From Oleispira antarctica RB-8 (GTDB lineage: Bacteria; Pseudomonadota; Gammaproteobacteria; Pseudomonadales; Oceanobacteraceae), in the NCBI GenBank assembly GCA_000967895.1, contig FO203512.1, positions 2,007,350-2,071,349 of the forward strand: 64,000 bases of DNA, read 5' to 3'. Every line of letters starts with the position of its first letter. Position 1 is the first letter of the stretch. Positions 1 to 10,494 of the stretch are shown in pieces. A program made the translations under genes and the position numbers. The notes beneath the pieces were generated by a model. The model saw only the letters and a program-made list of their open reading frames with translations, did no database searches and was not told where the DNA came from.

Positions 1-927
1 AACGGTCATCCATTGCCTGCTGAAACCATGGAAAAAGCCAGAACCGCTGATGCCATTCTTTTAGGTGCCGTTGGCGGACCTAAATGGGATGCGCTTGAAG
101 ATCGCGAAATGCGTCCTGAGAAAGGTCTTTTGGGTCTTCGTTCCGGTCTTGAATTGTTCGGCAACTTGCGCCCAGCGATCTTGTACCCACAGCTTGCAGA
201 TGCTTCATCATTGAAACCTGAAGTTGTTTCGGGTCTTGACATATTAATCGTACGCGAACTAACGGGCGGCATTTACTTTGGTCAGCCACGCGGCATTCGT
301 ACATTAGAAAATGGCGAGCGCGAAGGTTATAATACTTACGTTTACCGTGAGTCTGAAATTCGTCGCATCGGCAAGGTTGCTTTTGAAGCGGCTAAAAAAC
401 GGGGCGGTAAACTGTGTTCCGTTGATAAAGCTAACGTACTTGAAGTAACGGTATTGTGGCGTGAAATTATGACGGAAATGGCGAAGGACTATCCAGAAGT
501 AGAGCTTTCGCACATGTACGTTGATAACGCCGCGATGCAGCTTGTACGTGCACCAAAGCAGTTTGATGTAATAGTAACAGGCAACATGTTTGGCGACATT
601 TTATCGGATGCCGCGGCCATGCTAACGGGTTCAATTGGTATGCTACCTTCAGCGTCTTTAGATAAAGACAATAAAGGCATGTATGAGCCTTGTCACGGTA
701 GCGCACCTGACATTGCTGGCCAAGGTATCGCAAACCCATTGGCAACCATCCTTTCTGCTGCAATGATGTTAAGATACTCGCTAGGTGAAAATGCTGCGGC
801 TGACGCGATTGAGAAAGCCGTGAGTGACGTGCTTGATCAAAACTTACGTACTCCAGACATCTATTCTGAAGGCATGACAAAAGTAAGCACTTCAGAAATG
901 GGTGCCGCCGTCGTAAAAGCGCTTTAA
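1..927 (+). CDS. leuB: 3-isopropylmalate dehydrogenase (5' partial)
   Basis: Oxidises and decarboxylates 3-isopropylmalate in leucine synthesis (cytoplasm, NAD-dependent, metal-requiring). The frame is open from base 1 (N-G-H-P-L-P-A-E-T), so the gene enters from the left; about 50 N-terminal residues are missing against the usual ~360. Visible family marks are [11 protein letters not shown], the [10 protein letters not shown] substrate loop, the Lys-Ala-Asn-Val-Leu stretch, and the metal/NAD region [10 protein letters not shown] with [14 protein letters not shown]. An internal TTG or ATG near the edge is not the true start. asd follows 57 bp downstream on the same strand, a common leuB-asd arrangement. 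Confidence 0.97.
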   Translation, partial: NGHPLPAETMEKARTADAILLGAVGGPKWDALEDREMRPEKGLLGLRSGLELFGNLRPAILYPQLADASSLKPEVVSGLDILIVRELTGGIYFGQPRGIRTLENGEREGYNTYVYRESEIRRIGKVAFEAAKKRGGKLCSVDKANVLEVTVLWREIMTEMAKDYPEVELSHMYVDNAAMQLVRAPKQFDVIVTGNMFGDILSDAAAMLTGSIGMLPSASLDKDNKGMYEPCHGSAPDIAGQGIANPLATILSAAMMLRYSLGENAAADAIEKAVSDVLDQNLRTPDIYSEGMTKVSTSEMGAAVVKAL

Positions 928-984
928 TTAGCCAAGAATTTTATTTATCGAGCGTTTTAAAACCGCTATAGATAGGGAGAGAAA

Positions 985-2100
985 ATGAAAACTGTAGGTC
1001 TAGTAGGCTGGCGTGGGATGGTGGGTTCTGTGCTAATGCAACGCATGGAAGCAGAGAACGACTTTGCTGATATCAACCCAGTATATTTTACTACCTCACA
1101 AGCAGGGCAAGCAGCTCCGGCTTTTGGCGGTAAAGAAGCGCCTGCGCTTAAAGATGCATTAGACATCGACGAATTAAAAGCGATGGACGTGATTATTACC
1201 TGCCAAGGCGGTGATTACACCTCGGCCGTCTATTCAAAGTTGATGGCCGCTGGCTGGAAAGGTCATTGGATCGACGCAGCATCAAGCTTGCGTATGAAAG
1301 ATGACGCTGTGATCGTATTGGATCCAGTGAATAAGAACGTGATTAAAGACGCGCTGCATAACGGCACTAAGACGTTCGTGGGCGGTAACTGTACTGTCTC
1401 ATTAATGTTGATGGGCCTGGGTGGTTTGTTTGAAAATGGTTTGGTTGAGTGGTTAAGCTCGCAAACGTATCAAGCAGCTTCTGGCGGCGGCGCTAAGCAC
1501 ATGCGTGAATTGTTGACCCAAATGGGCCAATTGAACTCAGCGGTTGCTGATAAATTGGCTGATCCGCGTAGTGCAATTCTAGACATTGACCGTATCGTTG
1601 CTGAAACTCAGCGTAACGGCACAATGGATACGACTAACTTTGGCGTACCGCTAGGTGGCAGCTTAATTCCTTATATCGACTCCGAGCTAGAAAATGGCCA
1701 GAGCCGAGAAGAATGGAAAGGGCAGGCCGAAACCAACAAAATTCTAGCCACTGGGAGTAATATTATTCCTGTTGACGGAAACTGCGTACGTATCGGTTCA
1801 ATGCGCTGTCATAGCCAGGCATTCACCATCAAACTGAAAAAAGATGTGCCGATGGATGAAATTAACGCCATGCTAAACGAGCATAGCCAATGGTCTGGTG
1901 TTGTACCTAATACGAAAGAAGCCACTATTAGAGATCTAACGCCAACGGCCGTAACGGGTACTTTGAACGTTCCGGTGGGTCGCTTGCGTAAGATGAATAT
2001 GGGTCCTGAATACTTGAACGCTTTCTCTGTTGGCGATCAGCTATTATGGGGCGCAGCGGAGCCGTTACGTCGCATGCTACGCATTCTTTTAGAAGATTAA
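985..2100 (+). CDS. asd: Aspartate-semialdehyde dehydrogenase
   Basis: Reduces aspartyl phosphate to aspartate semialdehyde with NADPH, the branch point to lysine/diaminopimelate, threonine and methionine. The 371-aa length is normal for the gammaproteobacterial type. The N-terminal Rossmann motif is [11 protein letters not shown]; the active-site Cys sits in [10 protein letters not shown] near residue 134; the substrate-binding stretch [14 protein letters not shown] and the late [17 protein letters not shown]-type region with the catalytic His are present. The start ATG is preceded by an AGGGAGAG ribosome-binding site. No gene follows for 320 bp. Confidence 0.97.
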   Translation: MKTVGLVGWRGMVGSVLMQRMEAENDFADINPVYFTTSQAGQAAPAFGGKEAPALKDALDIDELKAMDVIITCQGGDYTSAVYSKLMAAGWKGHWIDAASSLRMKDDAVIVLDPVNKNVIKDALHNGTKTFVGGNCTVSLMLMGLGGLFENGLVEWLSSQTYQAASGGGAKHMRELLTQMGQLNSAVADKLADPRSAILDIDRIVAETQRNGTMDTTNFGVPLGGSLIPYIDSELENGQSREEWKGQAETNKILATGSNIIPVDGNCVRIGSMRCHSQAFTIKLKKDVPMDEINAMLNEHSQWSGVVPNTKEATIRDLTPTAVTGTLNVPVGRLRKMNMGPEYLNAFSVGDQLLWGAAEPLRRMLRILLED

Positions 2101-2420
2101 ATGTTAGCGTATTCGTAGGTAATAAAGCGAAATTCGCAAAATGAAGCATTGGACATTTTGAGTCATGATGTTTCGTTTTGTGAATGAGCTCACACTTTAG
2201 TTTTGGAAATTGGTCAAAAGATAGCCTGAAAGCCGCGTCAAACGTGAGTTATCGATTTTCAAACATTGCGAAAACTCTATTTATAATTGATACTTACGAT
2301 TACTAATGAAAGGAATCTATACGTTTTATTTGAAACGGACTTAAGATTCATGAACTTAATTTGGTTTTATTGTTTGCAAAACCGGCATCAAGCAGCCTAA
2401 TAACAACAAGGAAGCAGAGA
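2101..2420 (+). other. Intergenic region asd-fimV (320 bp)
   Basis: No convincing gene. It holds a short inverted repeat CAAAATG/CATTTTG around 2138-2160 without a T-tract, so termination after asd is not evident. A perfect -10 hexamer TATAAT lies at 2282-2287 with a weak -35 TTCAAA at 2258-2263 (18-bp spacer), a candidate fimV promoter. A 40-codon ATG frame at 2184-2306 lacks a ribosome-binding site and was not called. Confidence 0.5.
2258..2287 (+). promoter_or_regulatory. Candidate fimV promoter
   Basis: -10 TATAAT at 2282-2287 matches the sigma70 consensus perfectly; the -35 TTCAAA at 2258-2263 matches 4 of 6, spacer 18 bp. It lies about 130 bp before the fimV start codon. Seen by eye only. 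Confidence 0.4.
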
Positions 2421-5400
2421 ATGAAGCGCACGCTTTTAAGTACTCTAGTGATCACCAGCACCCTTGGTCTAAGCACCAATGTGTTTGCACTGGGTATGGG
2501 TGAGCTTGAATTAAAGTCCACACTCAATCAGCCTCTACAAGCAGAGATAGAGCTGACCAATATTGACGATCTTACTGAGTGGGAAATCAAGCCATCTTTA
2601 GCTTCTGACGGCGATTTTGACCGTGCAGGTGTAGAGAAAGTATTCTTTTTAAGTGATATCGATTTTGAAATTAAAGGGAATCGTATCGTTTTAACCAGTG
2701 ATAAATCTGTTACTGAACCCTTTTTAAACTTCTTAGTTCAAGTCAATTGGCCATCCGGTCGGGTATTAAGAGAATACACACTCTTACTTGATCCGCCTGT
2801 GTTTGATGATCAAATACAGCCTTTTACTGCGCAAGAAGCACCTCAGCAAGTAAAAACTCAAACGGTCGCAGCCGTAAAAACTAAGCCTGTGAATCGTTGG
2901 GAAGCTGAAGCAGCTGCGCCAGGTACTTACAAGGTACAAAAAGACGATACCTTATGGGAGATCGCAATTAATACGCGACCTAGTCGTAAGGTCTCGCCAC
3001 AGCAAATGATGTTGGCGATTCAAGACAGCAACCCCGGCGCATTTATAAATGGCAATATTAATCGTTTAAAAACGCACCAAGTTTTGCGTATCCCAAATCA
3101 GCAGCAAATAGCGGCGCGTAATGATAGCCAAGCTGTTAATGAAGTCATGCGTCAAAACCGTGAACTTAAAACAGCAGGGGCTCAGATTGATGCAACGGCG
3201 AATGCGGGTCAGACCAATAAAGCCGAACAGCTTAATGAAGGTGGTGAGCTGAAGCTTCTTGCTAAGCAAAGCCAAGTTGCTGAGTCAGCAGGCGCAAGCG
3301 GTGATATCGAAAGTGGCGCAGCGGGTAATGGCCGTCAAGAAGGTATTCAAAACGATTTAGCGATTGCTTTGGAAACTCTTGATACTAGCACCTTAGAAAA
3401 TAATGATTTAAAAGAACGCCTCGCATCTCTAGAAGAGCAAATTGCGACACTGCAGCGCTTGGTCTCTTTAAAAGATGATCAGCTGGCAAGTATCCAAACA
3501 TTAGAACTGCAAAAAGAAGCTCAAGCTGAATCAGTGGCAGATTCTTTGCCAGAAGACGCGGCTGCTTCTATGAATGAATTGACGGATGCTGATACAGACT
3601 CGATCGTCGAGGGTGATGAAACGCTAACCGGCGCCGAAGACTTTAATTATGAAGAGCCGGCTACAGAGCCTAAAACAGAAGACGTTGAGACAGTTGCTGA
3701 AGTAGATCCAGCCTTAGCGGCTGCTCAAATGCAGCAACAAGCCGAAGATCGCTATAAGCCAAAAGGCTTTTTTGCTGAACTAATGGCAAAACCTGCGTTA
3801 ATGGGTGGCATTGCTGGCGGCGTTGCATTATTGCTAGCGCTTATTGGTCTTGGAATTAAAAAACGCCGTGCAGCTAAAGAAGAACTTGAGGATCCTGCAA
3901 TGGCAGGCTTCGATGAAAACTTTGAGTTTTCAGAAGGCGAACTTGATGGATCATCATTAGATAGTTTTGAATTTGATGAAGATGATCAAGCTGTTGCTGA
4001 TAATAATGAGTTGAATGATGATTTATTAGACGGTATTGGTGGTTCTGATGAAGACGACGCGGAAGCTAATTTAGAAGAATCTGACACGGTTGCTCAGACG
4101 GCTGATATTATTGGTGAAGCAGAAATTTACATCGCTTATGGACGTTTTGATCAAGCAGCTGATTTGCTGAAAAACTCAATTGAGCAAGAGCCGAGTCGTG
4201 TTGATTTGCGCATCAAGTTGCTTGAAGTTTATTTAGAAACAGATGACGCGACTTCATTTGCTGAAGCCGAACTTGAGTTAAATTCAATTGGCGATTTAGA
4301 ATCTAACGAAAAAGCCGTAGCCATGCGCAGTCGTTTAAGTTCACCTATATCGGGTGAAGATGAAACGTTGATGATGAACGACTTTGCTTCTGAAAATGCC
4401 GATGTCGGTATTAATATGGAAACGTTGGCAGATTCAAATGATGATTTTGCAGGTGGTATAGATTTTGATGCCGCTCTTGATTTGACCGAGTCAGATGATG
4501 CTACGAGTGATTTTGCATCATCTCTTGATGCGCTAGAGGAAGATGATTTAGACTTACCTAAGGAAGCAACTGCTACAGACGCTATCGGTACTGATACTGT
4601 TAATCTCGACACTGAGTTGAGTATTGATGAAGATTTCGATATCGAATTTGATTTTGATGATAATGCGTCAATACCAACACTTGAAGACGTCCCAACGCTT
4701 GATGCGGTTGAGGGTCTGGATGATCTAGAAAGCCTAGATGATTTAGAAAGTCTGGATGATATCCCTACACTGGATTCTGATGATGAATTGGCATCACTTG
4801 ACGATATTCCGATGCTCGAAGAAGATTCAAGTGAGTTACTGAGTGATGAATTTGATTTGGCGGAGCTATCAGATATTGCCAGTGATGAGCAAGATGTCAG
4901 CTTATCTGAAGACGGAACAATTATTGATCTTGCGTCTATGGCAAGTGATGATTCCTCCGCTGAAATTGCTGAGCTAGCAAGTTTGCTTGACTCTGATGAT
5001 GAAGCTGATGAAGAAGTTAGAGGACTGCCTGAGTTTGATCTTGATGAGACTGGGTTTGAAGCTGATTCATTAGACGGCGATTTGAAAGGGTTTGAAGCCG
5101 AACTTGATGATTTGCCGATTGCGGAATCTGAACCTTCTATTACTGAAGACGTTGCTGAGCTAGAAGATATTGCTGATTTTGAAGCGAATTCAGAATTCGA
5201 TTTAAATGAACTTGAAGACTTACCAGACTTTACGACCGACCCCGGTTCTGAAGAAGTGAATGTTAATAAAGCGTCAGGGCAAGAAATTGACCTTGATCAG
5301 CTAGCCGCTGCTGACGATGAATTTGATTTCTTAGCGGGTACTGATGAGTGTGCAACGAAGCTTGATTTAGCCCGTGCTTATCTGGATATGGAAGATAGCG

Positions 5401-5492
5401 AAGGTGCCAAAGAGTTATTGCAAGAGGTGGTTGCTGAAGGTAGTGACCAGCAAAAGCATGATGCTCGCGCCCTCATGGATAGCATTGGATAA
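2421..5492 (+). CDS. fimV: FimV-type polar inner-membrane peptidoglycan-binding protein
   Basis: Scaffold protein that in Pseudomonas organises type IV pili, twitching and polar proteins. With the start at ATG 2421 (GGAAG ribosome-binding site just upstream; the longer frame from 2361 would put 20 residues before the signal peptide) it has 1023 aa. Signal peptide 1-23 ends V-F-A; then the conserved FimV N-terminus (GMGELELKSTLNQPLQAEI), a LysM domain near 168-225 (YKVQKDDTLWEIA), a coiled coil about 306-373, one transmembrane helix about 457-480 (PALMGGIAGGVALLLALIGL), a TPR-like unit about 560-607, a long very acidic cytoplasmic region with LDDLES-type repeats about 750-800, and the FimV C-terminal motif (KLDLARAYLDMEDSEGAKEL). 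truA follows within 12 bp, as in Pseudomonas. Confidence 0.93.
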   Translation: MKRTLLSTLVITSTLGLSTNVFALGMGELELKSTLNQPLQAEIELTNIDDLTEWEIKPSLASDGDFDRAGVEKVFFLSDIDFEIKGNRIVLTSDKSVTEPFLNFLVQVNWPSGRVLREYTLLLDPPVFDDQIQPFTAQEAPQQVKTQTVAAVKTKPVNRWEAEAAAPGTYKVQKDDTLWEIAINTRPSRKVSPQQMMLAIQDSNPGAFINGNINRLKTHQVLRIPNQQQIAARNDSQAVNEVMRQNRELKTAGAQIDATANAGQTNKAEQLNEGGELKLLAKQSQVAESAGASGDIESGAAGNGRQEGIQNDLAIALETLDTSTLENNDLKERLASLEEQIATLQRLVSLKDDQLASIQTLELQKEAQAESVADSLPEDAAASMNELTDADTDSIVEGDETLTGAEDFNYEEPATEPKTEDVETVAEVDPALAAAQMQQQAEDRYKPKGFFAELMAKPALMGGIAGGVALLLALIGLGIKKRRAAKEELEDPAMAGFDENFEFSEGELDGSSLDSFEFDEDDQAVADNNELNDDLLDGIGGSDEDDAEANLEESDTVAQTADIIGEAEIYIAYGRFDQAADLLKNSIEQEPSRVDLRIKLLEVYLETDDATSFAEAELELNSIGDLESNEKAVAMRSRLSSPISGEDETLMMNDFASENADVGINMETLADSNDDFAGGIDFDAALDLTESDDATSDFASSLDALEEDDLDLPKEATATDAIGTDTVNLDTELSIDEDFDIEFDFDDNASIPTLEDVPTLDAVEGLDDLESLDDLESLDDIPTLDSDDELASLDDIPMLEEDSSELLSDEFDLAELSDIASDEQDVSLSEDGTIIDLASMASDDSSAEIAELASLLDSDDEADEEVRGLPEFDLDETGFEADSLDGDLKGFEAELDDLPIAESEPSITEDVAELEDIADFEANSEFDLNELEDLPDFTTDPGSEEVNVNKASGQEIDLDQLAAADDEFDFLAGTDECATKLDLARAYLDMEDSEGAKELLQEVVAEGSDQQKHDARALMDSIG

Positions 5493-5504
5493 ATACAGTT
5501 GACC

Positions 5505-6356
5505 ATGCAGATTGACAGTAAAGAAGTCGTTAATACGCAAGACAAAGTAATCGTAAGAAATGCCGCAATTGTCGAATATCATGGAGCTCATTTCCATGGT
5601 TGGCAGCGGCAGAAGCATCATCCGGAGCCAACTATTCAGGCGGCTCTGGAGGAAGCTCTCAGTCGAGTTGCTAATGAACCTATTGCGGTTACTTGTGCAG
5701 GTCGCACAGATGCCGGGGTTCATGCATCTACCCAAGTCATTCATTTTGATACTCACGCTATTCGCCGACCTCATAATTGGATGATGGGTGTTAATACTTA
5801 TCTTCCCGATGGTATTGCGTTGCGCTGGATTAGTGAAATTGATGCGTCATTCCATGCGCGGTTTGGGGCGACCAGTCGTCGCTATCGCTATTTGATTTTT
5901 AATAAAGAAATCAAGCAGGGGTTGATGCATGATCAGTTAACTTGGTGCAAATTCCCGTTGGATGAGCATAAGATGCATGAAGCGGCTCAGTCGCTTTTAG
6001 GTAAGCACGATTTTACCTCTTATCGCGCGAAAGACTGCCAAGCAAAAAGCCCTGTTAGAACCATTCAGGATATTTCAGTTCGCCGTTACGGTGATATTGT
6101 TATGATCGAAGTTCAGGCCAATGCGTTTCTGTATCACATGATTCGTAATATCGCAGGTGTATTGATGCCTATCGGGATGGGGCGCAAACCGATAGAGTGG
6201 AGTGGGGAATTGCTAGCGCAAAAGAATAGAGCATTAGGTGGTGTAACGGCACCTTCAGCTGGCCTATACTTTGTTGGCGTAGAATATCCTGCTGAATTTG
6301 CGATTCCTTCTCACGCATGGGGCCCTGTTTTTGTTGAGCCTTGGCTGTGTAAGTAA
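5505..6356 (+). CDS. truA: tRNA pseudouridine(38-40) synthase
   Basis: Isomerises uridines 38-40 in the anticodon arm of many tRNAs. About 283 aa. The catalytic Asp is in the family motif GRTDAGVHA; other TruA marks are EYHGAHFHGWQRQ at the N-terminus, FHARFGATSRRYRY and HMIRNIAGVLMPIG. I chose ATG 5505 over a TTG two codons earlier; the ribosome-binding site is weak, so translation may be coupled to fimV, which ends 12 bp before. A C-terminal stretch with GGVTAPSAGLYFVGVEYP is typical. Followed 56 bp later by trpF. Confidence 0.96.
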   Translation: MQIDSKEVVNTQDKVIVRNAAIVEYHGAHFHGWQRQKHHPEPTIQAALEEALSRVANEPIAVTCAGRTDAGVHASTQVIHFDTHAIRRPHNWMMGVNTYLPDGIALRWISEIDASFHARFGATSRRYRYLIFNKEIKQGLMHDQLTWCKFPLDEHKMHEAAQSLLGKHDFTSYRAKDCQAKSPVRTIQDISVRRYGDIVMIEVQANAFLYHMIRNIAGVLMPIGMGRKPIEWSGELLAQKNRALGGVTAPSAGLYFVGVEYPAEFAIPSHAWGPVFVEPWLCK

Positions 6357-6412
6357 AGAAATTCTGTTAGACTCCACCTTCCTTTCCTATTATCAAAATT
6401 AAGTGTGCTTTT

Positions 6413-7036
6413 GTGAGTAAAGTGCGAATAAAAATATGCGGGTTAACCCGTAATCAAGATGTTCAAGTTGCTGTAGCAGAGGGCGCCGATGCTCTCGGCT
6501 TCGTCTTATATGCGCCTAGCCCAAGAGCGGTTACGGCGGAGCAAGCAGCGCTACTGATCAAAGACTCCCCAGCCTTCGTGACCACTGTCGCGCTTTTTGT
6601 TAATGAAAGTGCGGAAGAAATTGTCCGTGCCTTAACGGTCTGCAGTTTTGATCTGTTGCAGTTTCATGGTGATGAGACCCCCCAGTTTTGTCGCCAATTT
6701 AATCGTCCCTATATGAAAGCCATTCGTGTACGCAGCGCAGAAGATATTCATCGCGCAGTACAACAGTATCCGGATGCCAAGGCTTTATTGTTGGATGCCT
6801 ATGTGGAGAACTTGCCTGGCGGAACTGGCCAGGCGTTCGATTGGCGATTAATTCCCGAATTATCAATCCCTTGGGTATTAGCCGGGGGCTTGAATGCAAA
6901 TAATGTTGCTGATGCCGTGAACCAAGTACAGCCTTTCGCCGTAGATGTAAGTGGGGGTGTCGAGGCCAGTAAGGGCATCAAAGACAGACAAAAAATTAAA
7001 GATTTTATAAGCGAGGTTCGCAATGTCGAACGATAA
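6413..7036 (+). CDS. trpF: Phosphoribosylanthranilate isomerase
   Basis: Amadori isomerisation in tryptophan synthesis. 207 aa, a stand-alone TIM barrel rather than a TrpC-TrpF fusion. The catalytic Cys is in KICGLT at the N-terminus, the catalytic Asp in LLLDAY, and GGTGQAFDW plus [10 protein letters not shown] and [16 protein letters not shown] form the phosphate site. The start is GTG at 6413 with little Shine-Dalgarno signal. The 3' end overlaps trpB by 14 bp, so trpF-trpB-trpA should be one transcript. Confidence 0.97.
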   Translation: MSKVRIKICGLTRNQDVQVAVAEGADALGFVLYAPSPRAVTAEQAALLIKDSPAFVTTVALFVNESAEEIVRALTVCSFDLLQFHGDETPQFCRQFNRPYMKAIRVRSAEDIHRAVQQYPDAKALLLDAYVENLPGGTGQAFDWRLIPELSIPWVLAGGLNANNVADAVNQVQPFAVDVSGGVEASKGIKDRQKIKDFISEVRNVER

Positions 7037-8264
7037 GAACAATTCAGTAAGTGAAAAAGATCTACCGATACTACCAGATGCTAAAGGGCACTTTGGTATT
7101 TATGGAGGGCGTTTTGTTTCTGAAACGTTAAGTGCAGCACTTGATGAATTGGAAGCGCTATACAGTAAATTGTCAAAAGACCCTGCTTTTCAGGCTGAGT
7201 TCGATAATGACTTAGCACATTACGTCGGCCGTCCATCGCCTCTGTATTTTGCCGAGCAGCTCACTAAGCATTGTGGTGGCGCTAAAATCTATTTAAAGCG
7301 TGAAGATCTTAACCACACGGGCGCGCATAAAATAAACAATACCATTGGCCAAGCGCTATTGGCTAAGTATTCAGGCAAGAAAAAAATCATTGCAGAAACA
7401 GGCGCAGGTCAACACGGCGTTGCAACAGCCACGGTTGCTGCGCGTTTAGGTATGGAATGTAAGGTATTTATGGGCTCGACAGATATCGAGCGCCAAAAGC
7501 TAAACGTGTATCGTATGCAATTGTTAGGTGCCGAAGTTATATCTGTTGAGTCGGGTACCAAAACGTTAAAAGACGCCATGAACGATGCGATGCGTCATTG
7601 GGTAACGAATGTTGATGATACTTTTTATATTTTAGGTACCGCAGCTGGTCCACACCCATACCCAATGTTAGTGCGTGATTTCCAAAGCATTATTGGTCGT
7701 GAAACCATTCGCCAGTGTGAGGCACAAGTAGGTCGTCAGCCAGACGCGCTGATTGCCTGTATTGGTGGTGGTTCTAATGCGATTGGTATGTTCTATCCTT
7801 ACCTGAATATGCACGATGTGCGCATGATCGGTGTTGAAGCTGGCGGTTTAGGCTTGCTGGGTAATGATCACGCGGCACCCTTATGTAAAGGTCGCCCTGG
7901 AGTATTACACGGTAACCGTACTTACTTAATGGAAGACGACAACGGCCAAATTATGGGAACCCATTCGATATCTGCAGGTTTGGATTACCCCGGTGTTGGT
8001 CCAGAGCATTCATGGTTAAAAGACATTGGTCGCGCTGAATATGTTGCTGCGACTGATGAAGAAGCGCTTGATGCTTTTCGTGCATTAACCCGCATTGAAG
8101 GCATTATGCCTGCACTAGAATCAAGTCATGCCATTGCTCATGCAATGAAAATGGCGAAAGATATGCGCCCTGATCAAGTCCTTGTTGTGAATTTATCGGG
8201 TCGTGGTGATAAAGACATTCATACCGTTGCTGGCATAGACGGCCTAGACGGCTATGACGCTTAA
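7023..8264 (+). CDS. trpB: Tryptophan synthase beta subunit
   Basis: PLP enzyme that joins indole and serine to tryptophan; partner of TrpA. 413 aa. The PLP lysine is in [13 protein letters not shown], the glycine-rich phosphate site is [10 protein letters not shown], and the C-terminal LSGRGDKD is conserved. The N-terminus carries about 15 extra residues before the conserved [15 protein letters not shown], a normal variation. It starts inside the end of trpF after an AGCGAGG ribosome-binding site and ends 20 bp before trpA. Confidence 0.98.
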   Translation: MSNDKNNSVSEKDLPILPDAKGHFGIYGGRFVSETLSAALDELEALYSKLSKDPAFQAEFDNDLAHYVGRPSPLYFAEQLTKHCGGAKIYLKREDLNHTGAHKINNTIGQALLAKYSGKKKIIAETGAGQHGVATATVAARLGMECKVFMGSTDIERQKLNVYRMQLLGAEVISVESGTKTLKDAMNDAMRHWVTNVDDTFYILGTAAGPHPYPMLVRDFQSIIGRETIRQCEAQVGRQPDALIACIGGGSNAIGMFYPYLNMHDVRMIGVEAGGLGLLGNDHAAPLCKGRPGVLHGNRTYLMEDDNGQIMGTHSISAGLDYPGVGPEHSWLKDIGRAEYVAATDEEALDAFRALTRIEGIMPALESSHAIAHAMKMAKDMRPDQVLVVNLSGRGDKDIHTVAGIDGLDGYDA

Positions 8265-8284
8265 ATAAAGTAGAGGAAATTATT

Positions 8285-9091
8285 ATGAGTCGCATTGCTG
8301 CTTTATTTTCAGAATTAAAAGCAAACGGTAAAAAAGCATTAATTCCTTATGTAACAGCGGGGGATCCTAATCCTTCTGTTACGGTTGGTTTAATGCATGG
8401 GTTGGTAGAAGCGGGGGCTGATATCATTGAATTAGGTGTGCCTTTTTCAGACCCTATGGCCGACGGCCCGACTATTCAGTTGGCATGTGAGCGTGCCTTA
8501 TTGCATAACACGTCGTTGCGAGACGTGATTGCCATGGTTAAAGAATTTCGTACCACGAATGAAAAGACCCCTATTGTTTTGATGGGGTATTTAAACCCCG
8601 TTGAAGCGATGGGCTATGTTGCCTTTGCAGACGCAGCTCAAGCGGCGGGTGTTGACGGCGTATTGATGGTCGATATGCCACCAGAAGAGTCGGGTGAGAA
8701 CGCAAAAATATTCGCTGATCATGGTTTGGATATTATCTACCTAATTGCTCCAACAACAACCGACGCACGTATTAGTGAAATTGCTAAGTACAGCTCGGGC
8801 TATGTGTATTACGTGTCGATTAAAGGTGTAACGGGCAGTGCCGAAATTGACGTTGCAGATGTGAGTAAAAATCTTGAACGCATTCGTAGCCGAGTCGATA
8901 TCCCTGTGGGTGTTGGCTTTGGTATTAATAACGGTACAGCCGCCGCGGCAGTTGCCACCGTTGCAGACGGCGTTATTGTCGGCTCAGCATTGGTTAATAA
9001 AATTGCCGCAAATGCTAACCAGCCAGAAAAAGCGATCATTGAAGTGAAAGCTGTTTTGGCTGATATGCGTAAGGCAATGGATGCTAATTAA
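8285..9091 (+). CDS. trpA: Tryptophan synthase alpha subunit
   Basis: Cleaves indole-3-glycerol phosphate to indole, channelled to TrpB. 268 aa TIM barrel. The catalytic Glu and Asp lie in [37 protein letters not shown] and the phosphate loop GVGFGI are present. An AGAGGAAA ribosome-binding site precedes the ATG. The next gene is folC; accD, which in Pseudomonas lies between the trp genes and folC, is absent here. Confidence 0.98.
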   Translation: MSRIAALFSELKANGKKALIPYVTAGDPNPSVTVGLMHGLVEAGADIIELGVPFSDPMADGPTIQLACERALLHNTSLRDVIAMVKEFRTTNEKTPIVLMGYLNPVEAMGYVAFADAAQAAGVDGVLMVDMPPEESGENAKIFADHGLDIIYLIAPTTTDARISEIAKYSSGYVYYVSIKGVTGSAEIDVADVSKNLERIRSRVDIPVGVGFGINNGTAAAAVATVADGVIVGSALVNKIAANANQPEKAIIEVKAVLADMRKAMDAN

Positions 9092-9127
9092 TAATGGATG
9101 TTGAGCAATAGTGAGTGCTAGACCAAA

Positions 9128-10474
9128 ATGAAAATCGCTGGCGCAACTAAAGACCAATGGTTGGCTCACCTTGAGTCAACCCACCCTGCTGATATTGAAA
9201 TGGGGCTAGGGCGCGTGACTCAGGTCGCGCAAACCCTGGAGTTATTCAAGCCCGCTCCTGTGGTTATTGTCGTAGGCGGCACAAACGGTAAAGGCACAAC
9301 AACGGCTCTGTTAGGGCAGTTATTGGCGGAGAAGGGTTTAACCTCTGCGTGTTACAACTCTCCCCACATACACCAATATAACGAACGCATTAATCGCCGC
9401 GATTCAGCGACCAGTGCACGTTTATCGACCGATGACGAGCTATGCCAAGCCTTTGCGGCAATCGAGCAAGCTCGTGGTAATATTCCCTTAACCTATTTTG
9501 AATTTGGCACTTTGGCAGCATTGTGGCAAATTCAACAGTGGCAAGTGGATGTTGCGCTTCTAGAAGTTGGTTTGGGTGGACGCTTAGACGCTGTGAATAT
9601 TGTTGATACCGACCTAGCCATCGTTACCAGTGTCGGGCTTGATCATCAAGACTGGCTAGGCGATACCTTAGATCTTATCGGTATGGAAAAGGCAGGTATT
9701 GCTCGAGCCAATAAACCGCTTATTTGCGGGCAGTTGAATGCACCTAAGGGTTTTGTTGATGCAGCCAATAGTCTTCAAGCGAATACTTTATATCAAGGCA
9801 AAGACTTTTTTATATCATCAAAAGACCCTCTATCATTAAAAAATTCGGGCTGGCGACTGGAGATGGGAGGTGGCAGTATTATCTTGCCACAAGGTCATAT
9901 TCCCTATTTTAATATCGCGAGCGCTATTGCGGGTTTGCGCGCCATTAATTTATTACCTGATGGTGAAGGTATTAAAAAAGCGGTCAGTAATACTCGCGTA
10001 GCAGGGCGATTAAGTTACTATCCTTGCGAATACAACGGCCTTCCTGTCACTTTCATTCTTGATGTTGCCCATAATGCACAAGCGGCTGAATTTTTATCGG
10101 AGCAGCTCAAAACCTGTAATGTCGGGGTTCTGGCCATGCTAGCCGATAAAAATCCAGCCACAGTTGTGGCGGCATTACCGCAAATTGATTGCTGGCATCT
10201 GGCGGGCTTACAAGGTTATCGAGGGCAGTCGAGTAAAGCATTACACAGCCGTATTGAATCCTCAGGCTGTGATAAAAAGCTAAGCTGTCACGACACCGTC
10301 AAACATGCCATGATAGCCAGTCTGCAGGCGATTTATGAAAGTTCAGGTGATGAAAAATCAGACAGTAATGAAATCCTTATTATAGGTTCATTCCTAACCG
10401 TGTCTGCTGCAGAGCAAGCCTTAAGCAGTATTGAAGGTCTAAGCCAAACAAGTACATCAACAATCGAAAAATAG
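9128..10474 (+). CDS. folC: Bifunctional dihydrofolate synthase/folylpolyglutamate synthase
   Basis: Adds glutamate to dihydropteroate and then further glutamates to folates. 448 aa. The ATP P-loop is VVGGTNGKGTTTAL, followed by the Mur-ligase-type SPHIHQYNERIN region, LLEVGLGGRLDAVN, and the C-terminal domain with FILDVAHNAQAA. ATG 9128 is used; an upstream GTG at 9111 is out of frame. Order folC-SPOR gene-cvpA-purF is conserved in gammaproteobacteria. Confidence 0.97.
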   Translation: MKIAGATKDQWLAHLESTHPADIEMGLGRVTQVAQTLELFKPAPVVIVVGGTNGKGTTTALLGQLLAEKGLTSACYNSPHIHQYNERINRRDSATSARLSTDDELCQAFAAIEQARGNIPLTYFEFGTLAALWQIQQWQVDVALLEVGLGGRLDAVNIVDTDLAIVTSVGLDHQDWLGDTLDLIGMEKAGIARANKPLICGQLNAPKGFVDAANSLQANTLYQGKDFFISSKDPLSLKNSGWRLEMGGGSIILPQGHIPYFNIASAIAGLRAINLLPDGEGIKKAVSNTRVAGRLSYYPCEYNGLPVTFILDVAHNAQAAEFLSEQLKTCNVGVLAMLADKNPATVVAALPQIDCWHLAGLQGYRGQSSKALHSRIESSGCDKKLSCHDTVKHAMIASLQAIYESSGDEKSDSNEILIIGSFLTVSAAEQALSSIEGLSQTSTSTIEK

Positions 10475-10494
10475 GCAAAGCGAGTGGTTGGATA

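Noticed and set aside
2184-2306. 40-codon ORF between asd and fimV
   Set aside because: No Shine-Dalgarno sequence, overlaps the fimV promoter candidate, no recognisable features.
4229-4612. 127-codon ORF antisense to fimV
   Set aside because: Ser-rich translation is the mirror of Asp/Glu/Ser-rich coding DNA; a frame shadow.
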